From contig NC_088865.1 in the NCBI RefSeq assembly GCF_032884065.1, positions 45,968,185 to 46,032,184 of the forward strand: 64,000 nucleotides of DNA, read 5' to 3'. Under the pieces are notes generated by a model. That model had not been told where the DNA came from, searched no databases, and saw nothing but the letters and a program-made list of their open reading frames with translations. A program made the translations under genes and the position numbers. This document shows, piece by piece, positions 23,346 to 33,856 of this stretch; position 1 is the first letter of the stretch, and every line of letters begins with the position of its first letter. The DNA is from Artemia franciscana (Eukaryota > Arthropoda > Branchiopoda > Anostraca > Artemiidae).

Positions 23346-24415
23346 GAAAAGCTGCAAGCCACGAACTTTGCCTATAGTTTACACAAAGGAAAAAATTTGA
23401 TACTTTAGCTTCTTAATCCAGTATTATAATATTTCAACCTTGCTCTATAAGCTATAGGGTGACTAAGTATATAATTTTCAACCCTAGGGGATAAGTTACG
23501 TAACTTGAAGTATGTCACTTCAAGCTTAGCCAGGACCCCTCTTGCCCCCTCCACTAATAAAAATGCTGGAGCTACACCCCTGCGCTTAGCCAAGTGCTTT
23601 CAAATAAGCCATCGTAAAAATTCATAATCCCGGTCATCTTAAGTAGCCTATTCTAAAACTAAAAATAATGGAAGAAGATGAATATTAAAGCTTCGATCAA
23701 GCCTAAAAGACTTTGCAGAAAAGGCTTATCATTTTTATTCTAAATTTATCAATTGCTCACCCTGAAGCTTTATTTTGTTGCTACTATGTTGACTTTTCTG
23801 TAACGTAAATCCTGAGTAGAGCTCGGGTCTACTTGGTCCTTGGTGTTTTGGACAGAACTTGCTCTATAAACAAATATTTGTATGTTTGGCAAGTGGCCTT
23901 TTTACTTTAGATCAAGACTGATTTTCAAAATATGGCTATTACAAGCCCAGATGGGCCGAATTCTCACTTCAAATTCAAACATAAAAACAAACACAACAAA
24001 GCAAAAACAAATATGACAAGATTGGTGAGAAAATAAAAGTTAAATGCATAAATCAACATATCAAAAGATTAAAAACCATTAGAATAGTAGAATATATAAA
24101 GCGATTAAAATGATCTGTGAAAATGCAAAGAGAAGGTAAAGGAAGGAAATGATAAAAATAACAAGAAAGAAAGAAACTACTAGGATTGTTTATTAAGTTT
24201 TTTCGTAATTAAGGGGACAAAGCTTTTAAGAAGTTTAGAAAAAAAAAAGTTGCATAAATAGAATGTTCAAAATAGTAAAAAAGAGCTTTACACAATAGTG
24301 TATTCAAAGAAGGAAGAGGGAAAGGAAGAAAATTCACTAATTTAAAATATGAATTACGCAGGAAAAATTTATTCTGAATTTCCAGGTTTACGTCAAATGA
24401 ATTAGTGGATAGCCA
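23346..24415. other. AT-rich spacer up to an assembly gap
   Basis: No gene or element ends were recognised. Confidence 0.4.
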
Positions 24416-24515
24416 NNNNNNNNNNNNNNNNNNNNNNNNNNNNNNNNNNNNNNNNNNNNNNNNNNNNNNNNNNNNNNNNNNNNNNNNNNNNNNNNNNNNN
24501 NNNNNNNNNNNNNNN
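24416..24515. other. Assembly gap (100 N)
   Basis: Exactly 100 undetermined bases at the left edge of the T-rich block. The block was probably hard to assemble, so its true length is unknown. Confidence 0.98.
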
Positions 24516-25939
24516 GTATATACATTCGTTTTTTAGTTTTGTTTTTCTCCTTTATTTTTTTCCTTTTTTTTTCTTTTTTAGTTTATTTAGATTTTTAGAT
24601 TTTTTAGTTTTTTTTATTAGTTTTTAGTTTTTTTTCTTTTTAGTTTTTTTGTAGTTTTTACCTTCTTTTTAGTTTTGTTAATTTTTTTTTTACTTATGTC
24701 CTGGTCGTCATTTATACTCCCTATGTCCCGGTGCTTTGTTGATTGCTAATCGAACATTCCTTTTGTCCTGGTCGCTTTCTCTTTGAGTGTCGTCATTTAT
24801 TTTTTTCTTTTTTAGTTCTTTTAGTTTTTACCTTTTTTAGTTTTTTTAGTTTTTTAGATGAAAATTTTTTTTAGTTTTTTCCTTTTTTTCTTTTTAGTTT
24901 TTATTGGTTTTTACCTTTATGTTAGCTTATTTTTCAGTTTTTCCTTTTTTTTTAGTTTTTTTTTATTTTTTATTTTTTTTAGTTTTTTACCTTTTTTTAG
25001 TTTTTTTAGTTTTTTTAGTTTTTTTAGTTTTTTAGCTTTTTTACTTTTTTTATTAGTTTTTAGTTTTTTTGTAGTTTTTGCCTTTTTTTAGTTTTTTCAG
25101 TTTTTTTTTAGTTTTTTATTGGTTTTTACCTTTATTTTAGCTTATTTTTCAGTTTTTTCCTTTTTTAGTTTTTTTTAGTTTTTAGTTTTTTTAGTTTTTT
25201 ACCTTTTTTTAGTTTTTTTAGTTTTTTAGCTTTTTTATTTTTTTTATTAGTTTTTAGTTTTTTTTGTAGTTTTTGCCTTTTTTTTAGTTTTTTTAGTTTT
25301 TTAGCTTTTTTATTAGTTTTTAGTTTTTTTTGTAGTTTTTGCCTTTTTTTAGTTTGACAACTTATTTTTATATATATAGATAGTTTTTTTTTTTTACTTA
25401 TGTCCTGGTCGTCATTTATACTCCCTGTGTCCCGGTGCTTTGTTGATTGCTAATCGAACATTCCTTTTGTCCTGGTCGCTTTCTCTTTGAGTGTCGTCAT
25501 TTATTAGTTTTTTCCTTTTTTTCTTTTTAGTTTTTTATTGGTTTTTACCTTTATTTTAGCTTATTTTTCAGTTTTTTCCTTTTTTTTAGTTTTTTTTTAT
25601 TTTTTATGTTTTTTAGTTTTTTACCTTTTTTTAGTTTTTTTAGTTTTTTTAGTTTTTTAGCTTTTTTACTTTTTTTATTAGTTTTTAGTTTTTTTTTTTG
25701 TAGTTTTTGCCTTTTTTTAGTTTTTTCAGTTTTTTTTTTAGTTTTTTATTGGTTTTTACCTTTATAGTTTTTTTAGTTTTTTAGCTTTTTTATTTTTTTT
25801 ATTAGTTTTTAGTTTTTTTTTGTAGTTTTTGCCTTTTTTTAGTTTTTTCAGTTTTGACGTCACCTGATCCAGTTTTTTCAGGTGACGTCACCTGACCCAT
25901 CCACACATCCACAGACAGACAACTTATTTTTATATATAT

Positions 25940-25942
<3 letters not shown>
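24516..25942 (-). mobile_element. Helitron copy: 5' end plus expanded A-rich tract
   Basis: Read on the minus strand, the 5' terminus TCTATATATATAAAAATAAG starts at 25942. A GTTGTCTGTCTGTGGATG segment and TGACGTCA palindromes follow, as in the other copies. From about 25855 down to the gap the sequence is an A-rich array of ACTAAAAAA-like units with GGTAAAAAC and GTAAAAACC variants. A block with GTCCTGGTCGTCATTTATAC and a helicase relic (GCTTTGTTGATTGCTAATCG on the plus strand) occurs at 24690-24800 and again at 25395-25505, so about 700 bp was duplicated. No intact coding region remains. Confidence 0.75.
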
Positions 25943-26033
<91 letters not shown>

Positions 26034-26034
26034 C

Positions 26035-26117
<83 letters not shown>
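25943..26117. repeat. (TA)n microsatellite
   Basis: Nearly pure TA dinucleotides interrupted once by GCTAC near 26033. It lies between two Helitron ends. Helitrons insert between A and T, so TA tracts are suitable targets. Confidence 0.95.
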
Positions 26118-26119
<2 letters not shown>

Positions 26120-26247
26120 TATAACGCCACCCCAACACCTAGTTGGTGGGAGTCGTTCGCCCCCCCCCCAAGCCCCCCCGCGCGCGTAAGTCGTTACGCG
26201 CCATATTAGTTACGCGCCATTGTAGTTGTCTCCCTATGTCCAACCTG

Positions 26248-26250
<3 letters not shown>
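26118..26250 (-). mobile_element. Helitron 3' end, last bases missing
   Basis: On the minus strand this matches the 3' end of the family: ATGGCGCGTAACTAATATGG, CTTACGCGCGC and CCAACTAGGTGTTGGGGTGG. It breaks into TA repeats before the final CAGCTAG, so the terminal hairpin is incomplete. Confidence 0.75.
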
Positions 26251-26279
<29 letters not shown>

Positions 26280-26282
<3 letters not shown>

Positions 26283-27087
26283 ATATATATAAAAATAAGT
26301 TGTCTGTGGATCTGTGGATCGTGGATCAGGTGACGTCATGTTTCGGCTGACGTCATGAAATTAGTTGCCATCATTTTTGCTTTGAAGGTGACGTCATTCA
26401 AGTTATATAAGACATATGTTCGCGTAGAATTCTATTAATGTTTAAGTTTACAATGACTGATGAAGATGCTCAAAGAGTCCCCCTGGCGATGAAGAGCCCC
26501 CTGGCGTCCCTGTTGTAGTTGTGTCCCTGTGTCCCGGTCGTCATGTCCCGGTGTCCCGGTCGTCTTTTGTGTCCCGGTCTGTATATACATTCGTTTTTGA
26601 ATTGGTCTTTTTTAGGTTTTAGATTTTTACCTTTTTTTAGTTTTTTTTCTTTTTTAGTTTTGTTTTTCTCCTTTATTTTTCATTTTAATTCCTTTTTCAT
26701 TTTATTTTCTTTTTTAGTTTTCTTAGCTTTTTAGCTTTTTTAGTTTTTTATTAGTTTTTAGTTTTTTTTCTTTTTAGTTTTTTTGTAGTTTTTACCTTTT
26801 TTTAGTTTTTAATTTTTTTTTTACTTATGTCCTGGTCGTCATATATACTCCCTGTGTCCCGGTCATCATTTGTGTCCCGGTGCTTTGTTGATGGTGATTG
26901 CTAATCGAACATTCCTTGTGTCCCGGTCGTCATTTATATTCCCTATGTGCCGGTGTCCCGGTCGTCATTTGTGTCCCGATGTCCCGGTCTGTAATTTTGT
27001 CAGTCGAAAACATGACGTCATTCGACACAGAAAAATGACGTCACCTGACAGATCCACAGACAGACAACTTATTTTTATGTATATAGA
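26280..27087. mobile_element. Composite of two Helitron 5' ends facing inward
   Basis: A plus-strand 5' end (TCTATATATATAAAAATAAG) begins at 26280 and a minus-strand 5' end (TCTATATACATAAAAATAAG) begins at 27087. Both are followed by TGACGTCA palindromes. The plus-strand side keeps the start of the Rep leader (MFKFTMTDEDAQRV, ATG at 26438-26440). It then breaks into a minisatellite based on GTCCCGGTCGTCAT (about 26510-26590 and 26825-27000) and a T-rich array (26590-26830). No 3' end is present, so this is a rearranged, non-autonomous fragment. Confidence 0.75.
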
Positions 27088-27090
27088 TAT

Positions 27091-27128
<38 letters not shown>

Positions 27129-27129
27129 T

Positions 27130-28015
<886 letters not shown>

Positions 28016-28017
28016 TA

Positions 28018-28524
28018 CAATACAAATTAACTACGTAAAACTTGTGAATATACAACAGTCTTCGCTGTCCCATTGTCTGTGCGTATAAATAGATTGTCAG
28101 GTTTACCGACCCTCAAAGATGCAACATACAATTGTACATTGGTAAAGCAATCTGTATTAAGATCTATACCGCATTTTTCTAGTGATTGCCCTTGAGCTTT
28201 GTTGATGGTGGTTGCAAATGCTAATCGAATTGGGAATTGCAATCTTTTAAATTGAAAAAGCAGATCCGTTGGAATCATGGGAATGCGAGGAATAAGAACA
28301 GCCTCACCCTCATAAGGCCCTGTCAAGATTGTGGCATCTATTAGGTTTTCCATTGTTTTTTTTTTACGGCAAGTCGCGTGCCATTGCAAAGCTTTGGTGG
28401 GTTGATATTTCTTAAAAGTATTATTGGTACGCCTATTTTTAGTTGTAGCAGGTGTGGTGGACACCCTGAAGGATCTATGGAATTTAAAAATTCAGATGGA
28501 TAATTAACCGCTTCATTTGGTTCC
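28018..28524 (-). pseudogene. Duplicated helicase C-terminus
   Basis: About 506 bases downstream of the helicase frame repeat its last part. The frame passes through [20 protein letters not shown], shifts, and continues [38 protein letters not shown] and VVYSQVLRS with its own stop at 28027. The duplicated block runs from the stop region to the GGTTCC landmark in both copies (28018-28524 and 28526-29030). It cannot be translated with the main helicase because the latter ends first. Confidence 0.8.
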
Positions 28525-28534
28525 GAAATACAAA

Positions 28535-29872
28535 TTAACTGCGTAAAACTTGCGAATATACAACATTCTTCGCTGTCCAATTCTCGCTGCATATAAATAG
28601 ATTGTCAGGTTTACCGACCCTCGAACATGCAACGTACAATTGTCCATGGGAAAAACAATCAGTATTAAGATCAATAACACATTTTTCTAATGATTGACCT
28701 TGAGCTTTGTTAATGGTGATTGCAAATGCTAATCGAATTGGGAATTGCAATCTTTTAAATTGAAAAGGCAGATCTGTTGGAATCATGGGAATGCGAGGAA
28801 TAAGAACAGCCTCACCCTCAAAAGGCCCTGTCAGGATTGTGGCCTCTATTAGGTTTTCCATTGTTTTTTTTACGGCAAGTCGAGTGCCATTGCAAAGCTT
28901 TGGGGGGTTTATGTTACGTAACAATATTATTGGTACGCCTATTTTTAGTTGTAGCACGTGTGGTGGAAACCCTGAAAGATCTATGGAATTTAAAAATTCA
29001 GATGGATAATTAACCGCTTCATTTGGTTCCAAAACTGTGTCGACTGACTTGTAAAGGACTGCCTGGTCTTGAATCTTGGTCAAAACAATATTGTTGATTT
29101 CGTGGACGTCTATATTTTTGGGTGCGAGAATCGCTCTTTCACTTAGCCATTTATTATTTTTATAATTTTTTAGAATATTCGGAAATACTTTTTCAATCAA
29201 TTCATTTTTGGACGTCACTAAATTACAGAAATCAGCAGGTAGTTGTATACGTCCTGAAATTGAGTCTACTGGGAGCTTTCCGTTTCCCATTGCCAGCAAT
29301 TGATCTGAAAATGTTTGACCAGAGTCATCGTTTTGCAATCGGACACGCATATTTGTAGTTAATTTTAATGTTTTTACGTGTGCCCATAAATTAGAATTTT
29401 TCAGGCAAGCATTCATTTCGTCTGCAGGAGTTGATCTAGGTATTATAGGTAATGTTTGCCTGAAATCTCCCGCAAGCAATATTAAGGTGCTGCCAAAGGG
29501 TTTCGACTTCCCTCGCAAATCTTTCAAGCATTGATCCAGAGCCTCGAGCGATTTTTTGTGTGCCATTGTGCACTCATCCCAAATAATAAGTTTGCATTGC
29601 TGCAATACTTTACCCATCCCAGATGATTTGGAAATATTGCACGTGGGAGTTTCTGTAGAATGCAAGTTCAGAGGCAATTTCAAAGCGGAATGAGCAGTTC
29701 TTCCACCAGGCAGCAATGTTGCGGCTATTCCGGACGACGCAATTGCCAACGCTATATCATTTTTAGATCGAATTGATGCCAGAATCAGTTTTATCACAAA
29801 CGTTTTACCAGTACCTCCTGTTTTGCCATTCCACTGAGTACATCCAGCATCGCACTGACCCAAACACTTCAT
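28535..29872 (-). CDS. Helitron PIF1-like DNA helicase (truncated at N-terminus)
   Basis: A 445-residue frame encodes a superfamily 1B PIF1-type helicase, the motor that unwinds DNA during Helitron rolling-circle transposition. Motifs in order: Walker A GGTGKT (residues 19-24); Walker B IIWDE (96-100); motif [16 protein letters not shown] (about 132-144); LTTNMR; then [16 protein letters not shown] and [18 protein letters not shown] near the C-terminus. All core motifs look intact. The frame overlaps the Rep frame by 68 bases, and the Walker A region is reached in a different frame. In complete elements Rep and helicase are one protein, so a deletion has fused unrelated points. The ATG at 29872 probably has no meaning. 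Likely inactive unless expressed separately. Confidence 0.88.
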   Translation of the reverse strand: MKCLGQCDAGCTQWNGKTGGTGKTFVIKLILASIRSKNDIALAIASSGIAATLLPGGRTAHSALKLPLNLHSTETPTCNISKSSGMGKVLQQCKLIIWDECTMAHKKSLEALDQCLKDLRGKSKPFGSTLILLAGDFRQTLPIIPRSTPADEMNACLKNSNLWAHVKTLKLTTNMRVRLQNDDSGQTFSDQLLAMGNGKLPVDSISGRIQLPADFCNLVTSKNELIEKVFPNILKNYKNNKWLSERAILAPKNIDVHEINNIVLTKIQDQAVLYKSVDTVLEPNEAVNYPSEFLNSIDLSGFPPHVLQLKIGVPIILLRNINPPKLCNGTRLAVKKTMENLIEATILTGPFEGEAVLIPRIPMIPTDLPFQFKRLQFPIRLAFAITINKAQGQSLEKCVIDLNTDCFSHGQLYVACSRVGKPDNLFICSENWTAKNVVYSQVLRS

Positions 29873-31715
29873 GTTTTACAAGGTAGTTTATCAGTGATTT
29901 CAACTTTTGCCGGAAGACACGTGCCGTAATGTCATGCCTATGAACCGCCGATTGTCCTTGAAGTAAAAGCTGCAGTATCTCGTCCCAAGATTGATTACAT
30001 GTAAATGTAATAAATAAATCTGGACGACCATAGAGACGAACATACGCAATAGCATCTTGAGCATATTCATGCATATGACGGGGACTGCCAACATATGACG
30101 AAGGTAAAATTGTTAATCTTCCAACGTTTGTGGTATTACCGTCATTTATAACTGCATCTCGCAAATGAATGTATTGTTCAGAGCGGAGCTTGGTCTGATT
30201 CAGGCGGATATATAGCAAACGTTCTGATTCAATTTTAGCATACATATCAACCATAAATTGGTGAAACAATTCACGGCATTTTAAAATATAATTTTCTTCA
30301 TCCTGCCGAATCATTAGTCTATAGGAATAATAATGCATTGCACTGCATTTCTTATTCATTTCTTTGTTAGTGGCTGGATTCATCAATTTAATATTAAAGT
30401 GATAGCCGTCGGCTCCATCCCAAGAAATGATAGGATATTGTAGGGCATCGTAGCATCGATGAGTTTCAGCAATTCTTAACAACTGAGCGTTTCGCTTATG
30501 TAGAATAATATCTCGAGGTAAAAACTGATCACCGACCATAACGATTGCCACTTCGTCGATAGTCGGAGCATTGTATCTACGCACATGTTGGCCAGGAGGC
30601 GTTTTGTCAGCGGAAATAACAATTTTACGAGTATCAGTAGGCATCAAATCGATGGCTGTTTTGAACAGACGCACTAACTTATTATTTTCGTGGAAAAGAT
30701 GTTGCAATTGGGAAACGATTGTCCTTTCAACGTTTGGAGAAATTTCGCAACGTGCATTCAATTCAGAATTTCTATCACTGATGAAGTACAATTGTAAAAA
30801 TTTATGATTCTCGCCTGAGAATGGTAGAAGGGACCCTGCTTTATGAAAAATTTGCCCTTTTACTTTGAAAGTAGACATAAATTTATCTGGATTTTCGATT
30901 TGGGCTCCAAACGACGTCATTTGGAAACATGAGTTGTATTTTCTGATTTTTGACAAAAAACGCTTAGATTCTGACGTAGTTCCAGTAAGGAAAGTCTTCA
31001 ATGGCTCTGGTGGTGCAGCCAATAGAGGAAGTTTAACTTTTCCTGAGGCGCAACACATTCCCATTGTTTCACCATTGAATTTCAAGGCCTTGCAATAGGG
31101 ACAAATTTTAGACATTGTCCCGATTTGAACACATCTACTCAAGCTATAATCATCGACTGGGTTGTACCTGAATGCCAGGCGATAACTTTCAGATTGCTCT
31201 GATTCCTCGGCACGCTTTCTTTTCTTACTTTCTCTATCAGCAGCAAGCCTGTTTCCCTGCTGGTCTTTTGATTCCTCGGCACGCCTTCTTTTTTCACTTT
31301 CTCTTTTAGCAGCAAGTCTGCTTCTGCGTTGCTCTAGTAGTTCCTCGGCACGCCTTCTTTTTTCACTTTCTCTTTTAGCAGCAAGTCTGCTTCTGCGTTG
31401 CTCTGGTAGTTCCTCGGCATGCTTTCTGTTCTTTCTTTCTCTATCAGCCTCAAGCCTGTTTCCCTGCTGGTCTTTTGATTCCTCGGCACGCCTTCTTTTT
31501 TCACTTTCTCTTTTAGCAGCAAGTCTGCTTCTGCGTTGCTCTAGTAGTTCCTCGGCACGCCTTCTTTGTTCACTTTCTCTTTTAGCAGCAAGTCTGCTTT
31601 CGCGTTGCTCTGGTAGTTCCTCGGCACGCTTTCTTTTCTGACTTTCTCTATCAGCAGCAAGTTTTTTGGCATAGACTCTTTGAGCATCTTCATCAGTCAT
31701 TATAAACTTAAGCAT
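29805..31715 (-). CDS. Helitron Rep protein, C-terminally deleted
   Basis: A 636-residue frame starts MLKFIMTDEDAQRVYAKKL at 31715, downstream of the CRE-like cluster. Residues 20-185 hold seven charged modules of the form RLAAKRESEKRRRAEE, probably a basic helical or nucleic-acid-binding leader. Around residues 205-235 is a CPYC...CC cysteine cluster typical of Helitron N-termini. The Helitron-like N domain follows (QLYFISDRNSELNARCEI; VRRYNAPTIDEVAIVMVGDQ; YPIISWDGADGYHF). Near the end is FITFTCNQSWDEI, then [10 protein letters not shown]. The family continues here with KRGLPHAHIL, the HUH metal-binding motif, but this copy jumps straight to the helicase Walker A in another frame. Nuclease and tyrosine motifs are therefore missing. 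Confidence 0.88.
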   Translation of the reverse strand: MLKFIMTDEDAQRVYAKKLAADRESQKRKRAEELPEQRESRLAAKRESEQRRRAEELLEQRRSRLAAKRESEKRRRAEESKDQQGNRLEADRERKNRKHAEELPEQRRSRLAAKRESEKRRRAEELLEQRRSRLAAKRESEKRRRAEESKDQQGNRLAADRESKKRKRAEESEQSESYRLAFRYNPVDDYSLSRCVQIGTMSKICPYCKALKFNGETMGMCCASGKVKLPLLAAPPEPLKTFLTGTTSESKRFLSKIRKYNSCFQMTSFGAQIENPDKFMSTFKVKGQIFHKAGSLLPFSGENHKFLQLYFISDRNSELNARCEISPNVERTIVSQLQHLFHENNKLVRLFKTAIDLMPTDTRKIVISADKTPPGQHVRRYNAPTIDEVAIVMVGDQFLPRDIILHKRNAQLLRIAETHRCYDALQYPIISWDGADGYHFNIKLMNPATNKEMNKKCSAMHYYSYRLMIRQDEENYILKCRELFHQFMVDMYAKIESERLLYIRLNQTKLRSEQYIHLRDAVINDGNTTNVGRLTILPSSYVGSPRHMHEYAQDAIAYVRLYGRPDLFITFTCNQSWDEILQLLLQGQSAVHRHDITARVFRQKLKSLINYLVKHEVFGSVRCWMYSVEWQNRRYW

Positions 31716-31756
31716 TAATAGAATTCTACGCGAACATACGTCTTATATAACTTGAA

Positions 31757-31914
31757 TGACGTCACTCCTTCAAAGCAAAAATGATGGCAACTAATTTCAT
31801 GACGTCAGCCGAAACATGACGGCGAACATATGTCTTATATAACTTGAATGACGTCACCTTCAAAGCAAAAATGATAGCAACTAAGTTCATGACGTCAGCC
31901 GAAACATGACGTCA
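31757..31914 (-). promoter_or_regulatory. Cluster of five TGACGTCA (CRE-like) palindromes
   Basis: Exact TGACGTCA octamers lie at 31757-31764, 31800-31807, 31849-31856, 31890-31897 and 31907-31914, between the Helitron 5' end and the Rep start. A sixth position reads TGACGGCG. TGACGTCA is the classical binding site of CREB/ATF bZIP factors. Its density suggests a promoter function, but binding is inferred only. Confidence 0.55.
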
Positions 31915-31963
31915 CCTGATCCATCCACAGATCCACACACAGACAACTTATTTTTATATATAT

Positions 31964-31966
<3 letters not shown>

Positions 31967-32044
<78 letters not shown>
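31967..32044. repeat. (TA)n between two divergent Helitron 5' ends
   Basis: A 78-bp TA tract separates the minus-strand 5' end at 31966 from a plus-strand 5' end at 32045. The two elements start back to back. Confidence 0.95.
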
Positions 32045-32047
<3 letters not shown>

Positions 32048-32227
32048 ATATATATAAAAATAAGTTGTCTGTCTGTCTGTGGGTCTGTGGATCTGTGGAT
32101 CAGGTGACGTCATGTTTCGGCTGACGTCATGAAATTAGTTGCCGTCATTTTTGTTATGACGATGCTTAGTATATTGTAAAACACATTAATTTGGTTAATA
32201 ATATGCCATTTAAAACACCAAAATGAA

Positions 32228-32305
32228 CATGCTGGAGTAGTCACTCGGTGAGAGAGGGTGTCAGAACGGAGACTGAAGGTCCCAGGTTCAAATCCTGGTT
32301 AGGCT
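32228..32305 (+). mobile_element. tRNA-like SINE head, divergent type
   Basis: A clear T arm, CCAGG TTCAAAT CCTGG (32282-32298, B-box GGTTCAAATCC), follows a degenerate A box (TAGTCACTCGG). It is followed directly by AAAAAAGGTAAAAAACTAAA-type tail sequence, the same tail that follows the tRNA-Leu-like copies on the minus strand. The acceptor stem does not pair well, so this is a decayed or different tRNA-derived head. Confidence 0.45.
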
Positions 32306-32788
32306 AAAAAAGGTAAAAAACTAAAAACTAAAAAAAAATGAAAAAACTAAAAAAAGGCAAAAACTACAAAGAAAACTAAAAACTAATAAAAAAATAAAAA
32401 AGCCGAAAAACTAAAAAAACTAAAGAAACTAAAAAAAAGGAAAAAACTTAAAAAACTAAAAACTAAAAAAAACTAAAAAAAAAGGAAAAATGAAAAATAG
32501 AAGAGAAAAAGAATACTAATAAAATTAAAAATAAAAATAAAAAAAATAAAAAAGATAAAAAGCTAAAAAAAGGTAAAAACCAATAAAAAACTAAAAAGAA
32601 AAAAAGGTAAAAAACTAAAAAAAAATCATCTAAAAAATTAAAAAAACTAAAAAACGTAAAAACTAAAAGAACTAAAGAAGTAAAAAAAAAACTAAAAAAA
32701 GGAAAAAACTGAAAAATAAGCGGGATATAAAACAGGGGGATATAAATGACGACCGGGACACCGGGACATAAGGAATATAAATGAATCA

Positions 32789-33681
32789 GAAAATACAACT
32801 CATGTTTCCAAATGACGTCGTTTGGAGCCCAAATTGAAAATCCAGATCAATTTATGTCTACTTTCAAAGTAAAAGGGCAAATTTATCATAGAGCAGGGTC
32901 TCTTCTACCATTCTCAGGCGAGAATCATAAATTTTTACAATTGTACTTCATCAGTGATAGAAATTCTGAATTGAATGCACGTTGCGAAATTTCTCCCAAC
33001 ATTGAAAGGACAATCGTTTCCCAATTGCAACATCTTTTCCACGAAAATAATAATTTAGTGCGTCTGTTCAAACCAGCCATCGATTTGATGCCTACTTATA
33101 CGCATAAAATTGTTATTTCCGCTGACAAAACGCCTCCTGGCCAACATGTGCGTAGATACAATGCTCCAACTATCGACGAAGTGGCCATCGTTATGGTCGG
33201 TGATCAGTTTTTACCTCGAGATATTATTCTCAGGGTTTCCACCACACGTGCTACAACTAAAAATAGGCCTACCAATAATACTTTTAAGAAATATAAACCC
33301 ACCAAAGCTTTGCTATGGCACTCGACCTGCCGTAAAAAAAACAATGGAAAACCTAATAGAGGCCACAATCTTGACAGGGCCTTTTGAGGGTGAGGCTGTT
33401 CTTATTCCTCGCATTCCCAAGATTCCAACGGATCTGCCTTTTCAACTTAAAAGATTGCAATTCCCAATTCGATTAGCATTTGCAATCACCATTAACAAAG
33501 CTCAAGGTCAATCATTAGAAAAATGTGGTATAGATCTTAATACTGATTGTTTTTCCCATTGACAATTGTACGTTGCATGTTCGAGGGTCGGTAAACCTGA
33601 CAATCTATTTATATGCAGCGACAATTGGATAGCGAAGAATGTTGTATATTCGCAAGTTTTACGCAGTTTATTTGTATTTTA
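32789..33681 (+). pseudogene. Rep fragment fused to helicase C-terminus
   Basis: The Rep part reads MTSFGAQIENPDQFMSTFKV through QFLPRDIIL (to about 33231), corresponding to the middle of the full Rep frame. It then joins, with a frame change, helicase sequence [54 protein letters not shown] and [10 protein letters not shown] stop lies in the GQLYVA region at about 33560. Everything from the Rep nuclease to helicase motif IV has been deleted. Confidence 0.8.
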
Positions 33682-33856
33682 TCTATCTATCTATCCATCT
33701 ATCTATATAAAAACGATTTGTATGTATGCATGTTTGTTTGTTTGTAAAAAGAGCGTTTGCATATGATGTCATTATTAGTACATACGGCTTTGTATATGCA
33801 GAGACAATGGGAAAGCCAAGAATGTTGTATATTCGCAATTTTTACGTAGTTTAACT

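Noticed and set aside
24858-25091. Phe/Leu-rich frame resembling a membrane protein
   Set aside because: It is a translation of the T-rich array. Equivalent frames occur in all such tracts.
25930-26130. Tyr-Ile repeat open frames on both strands over TA tracts
   Set aside because: Pure (TA)n always reads YIYIYI; not coding.
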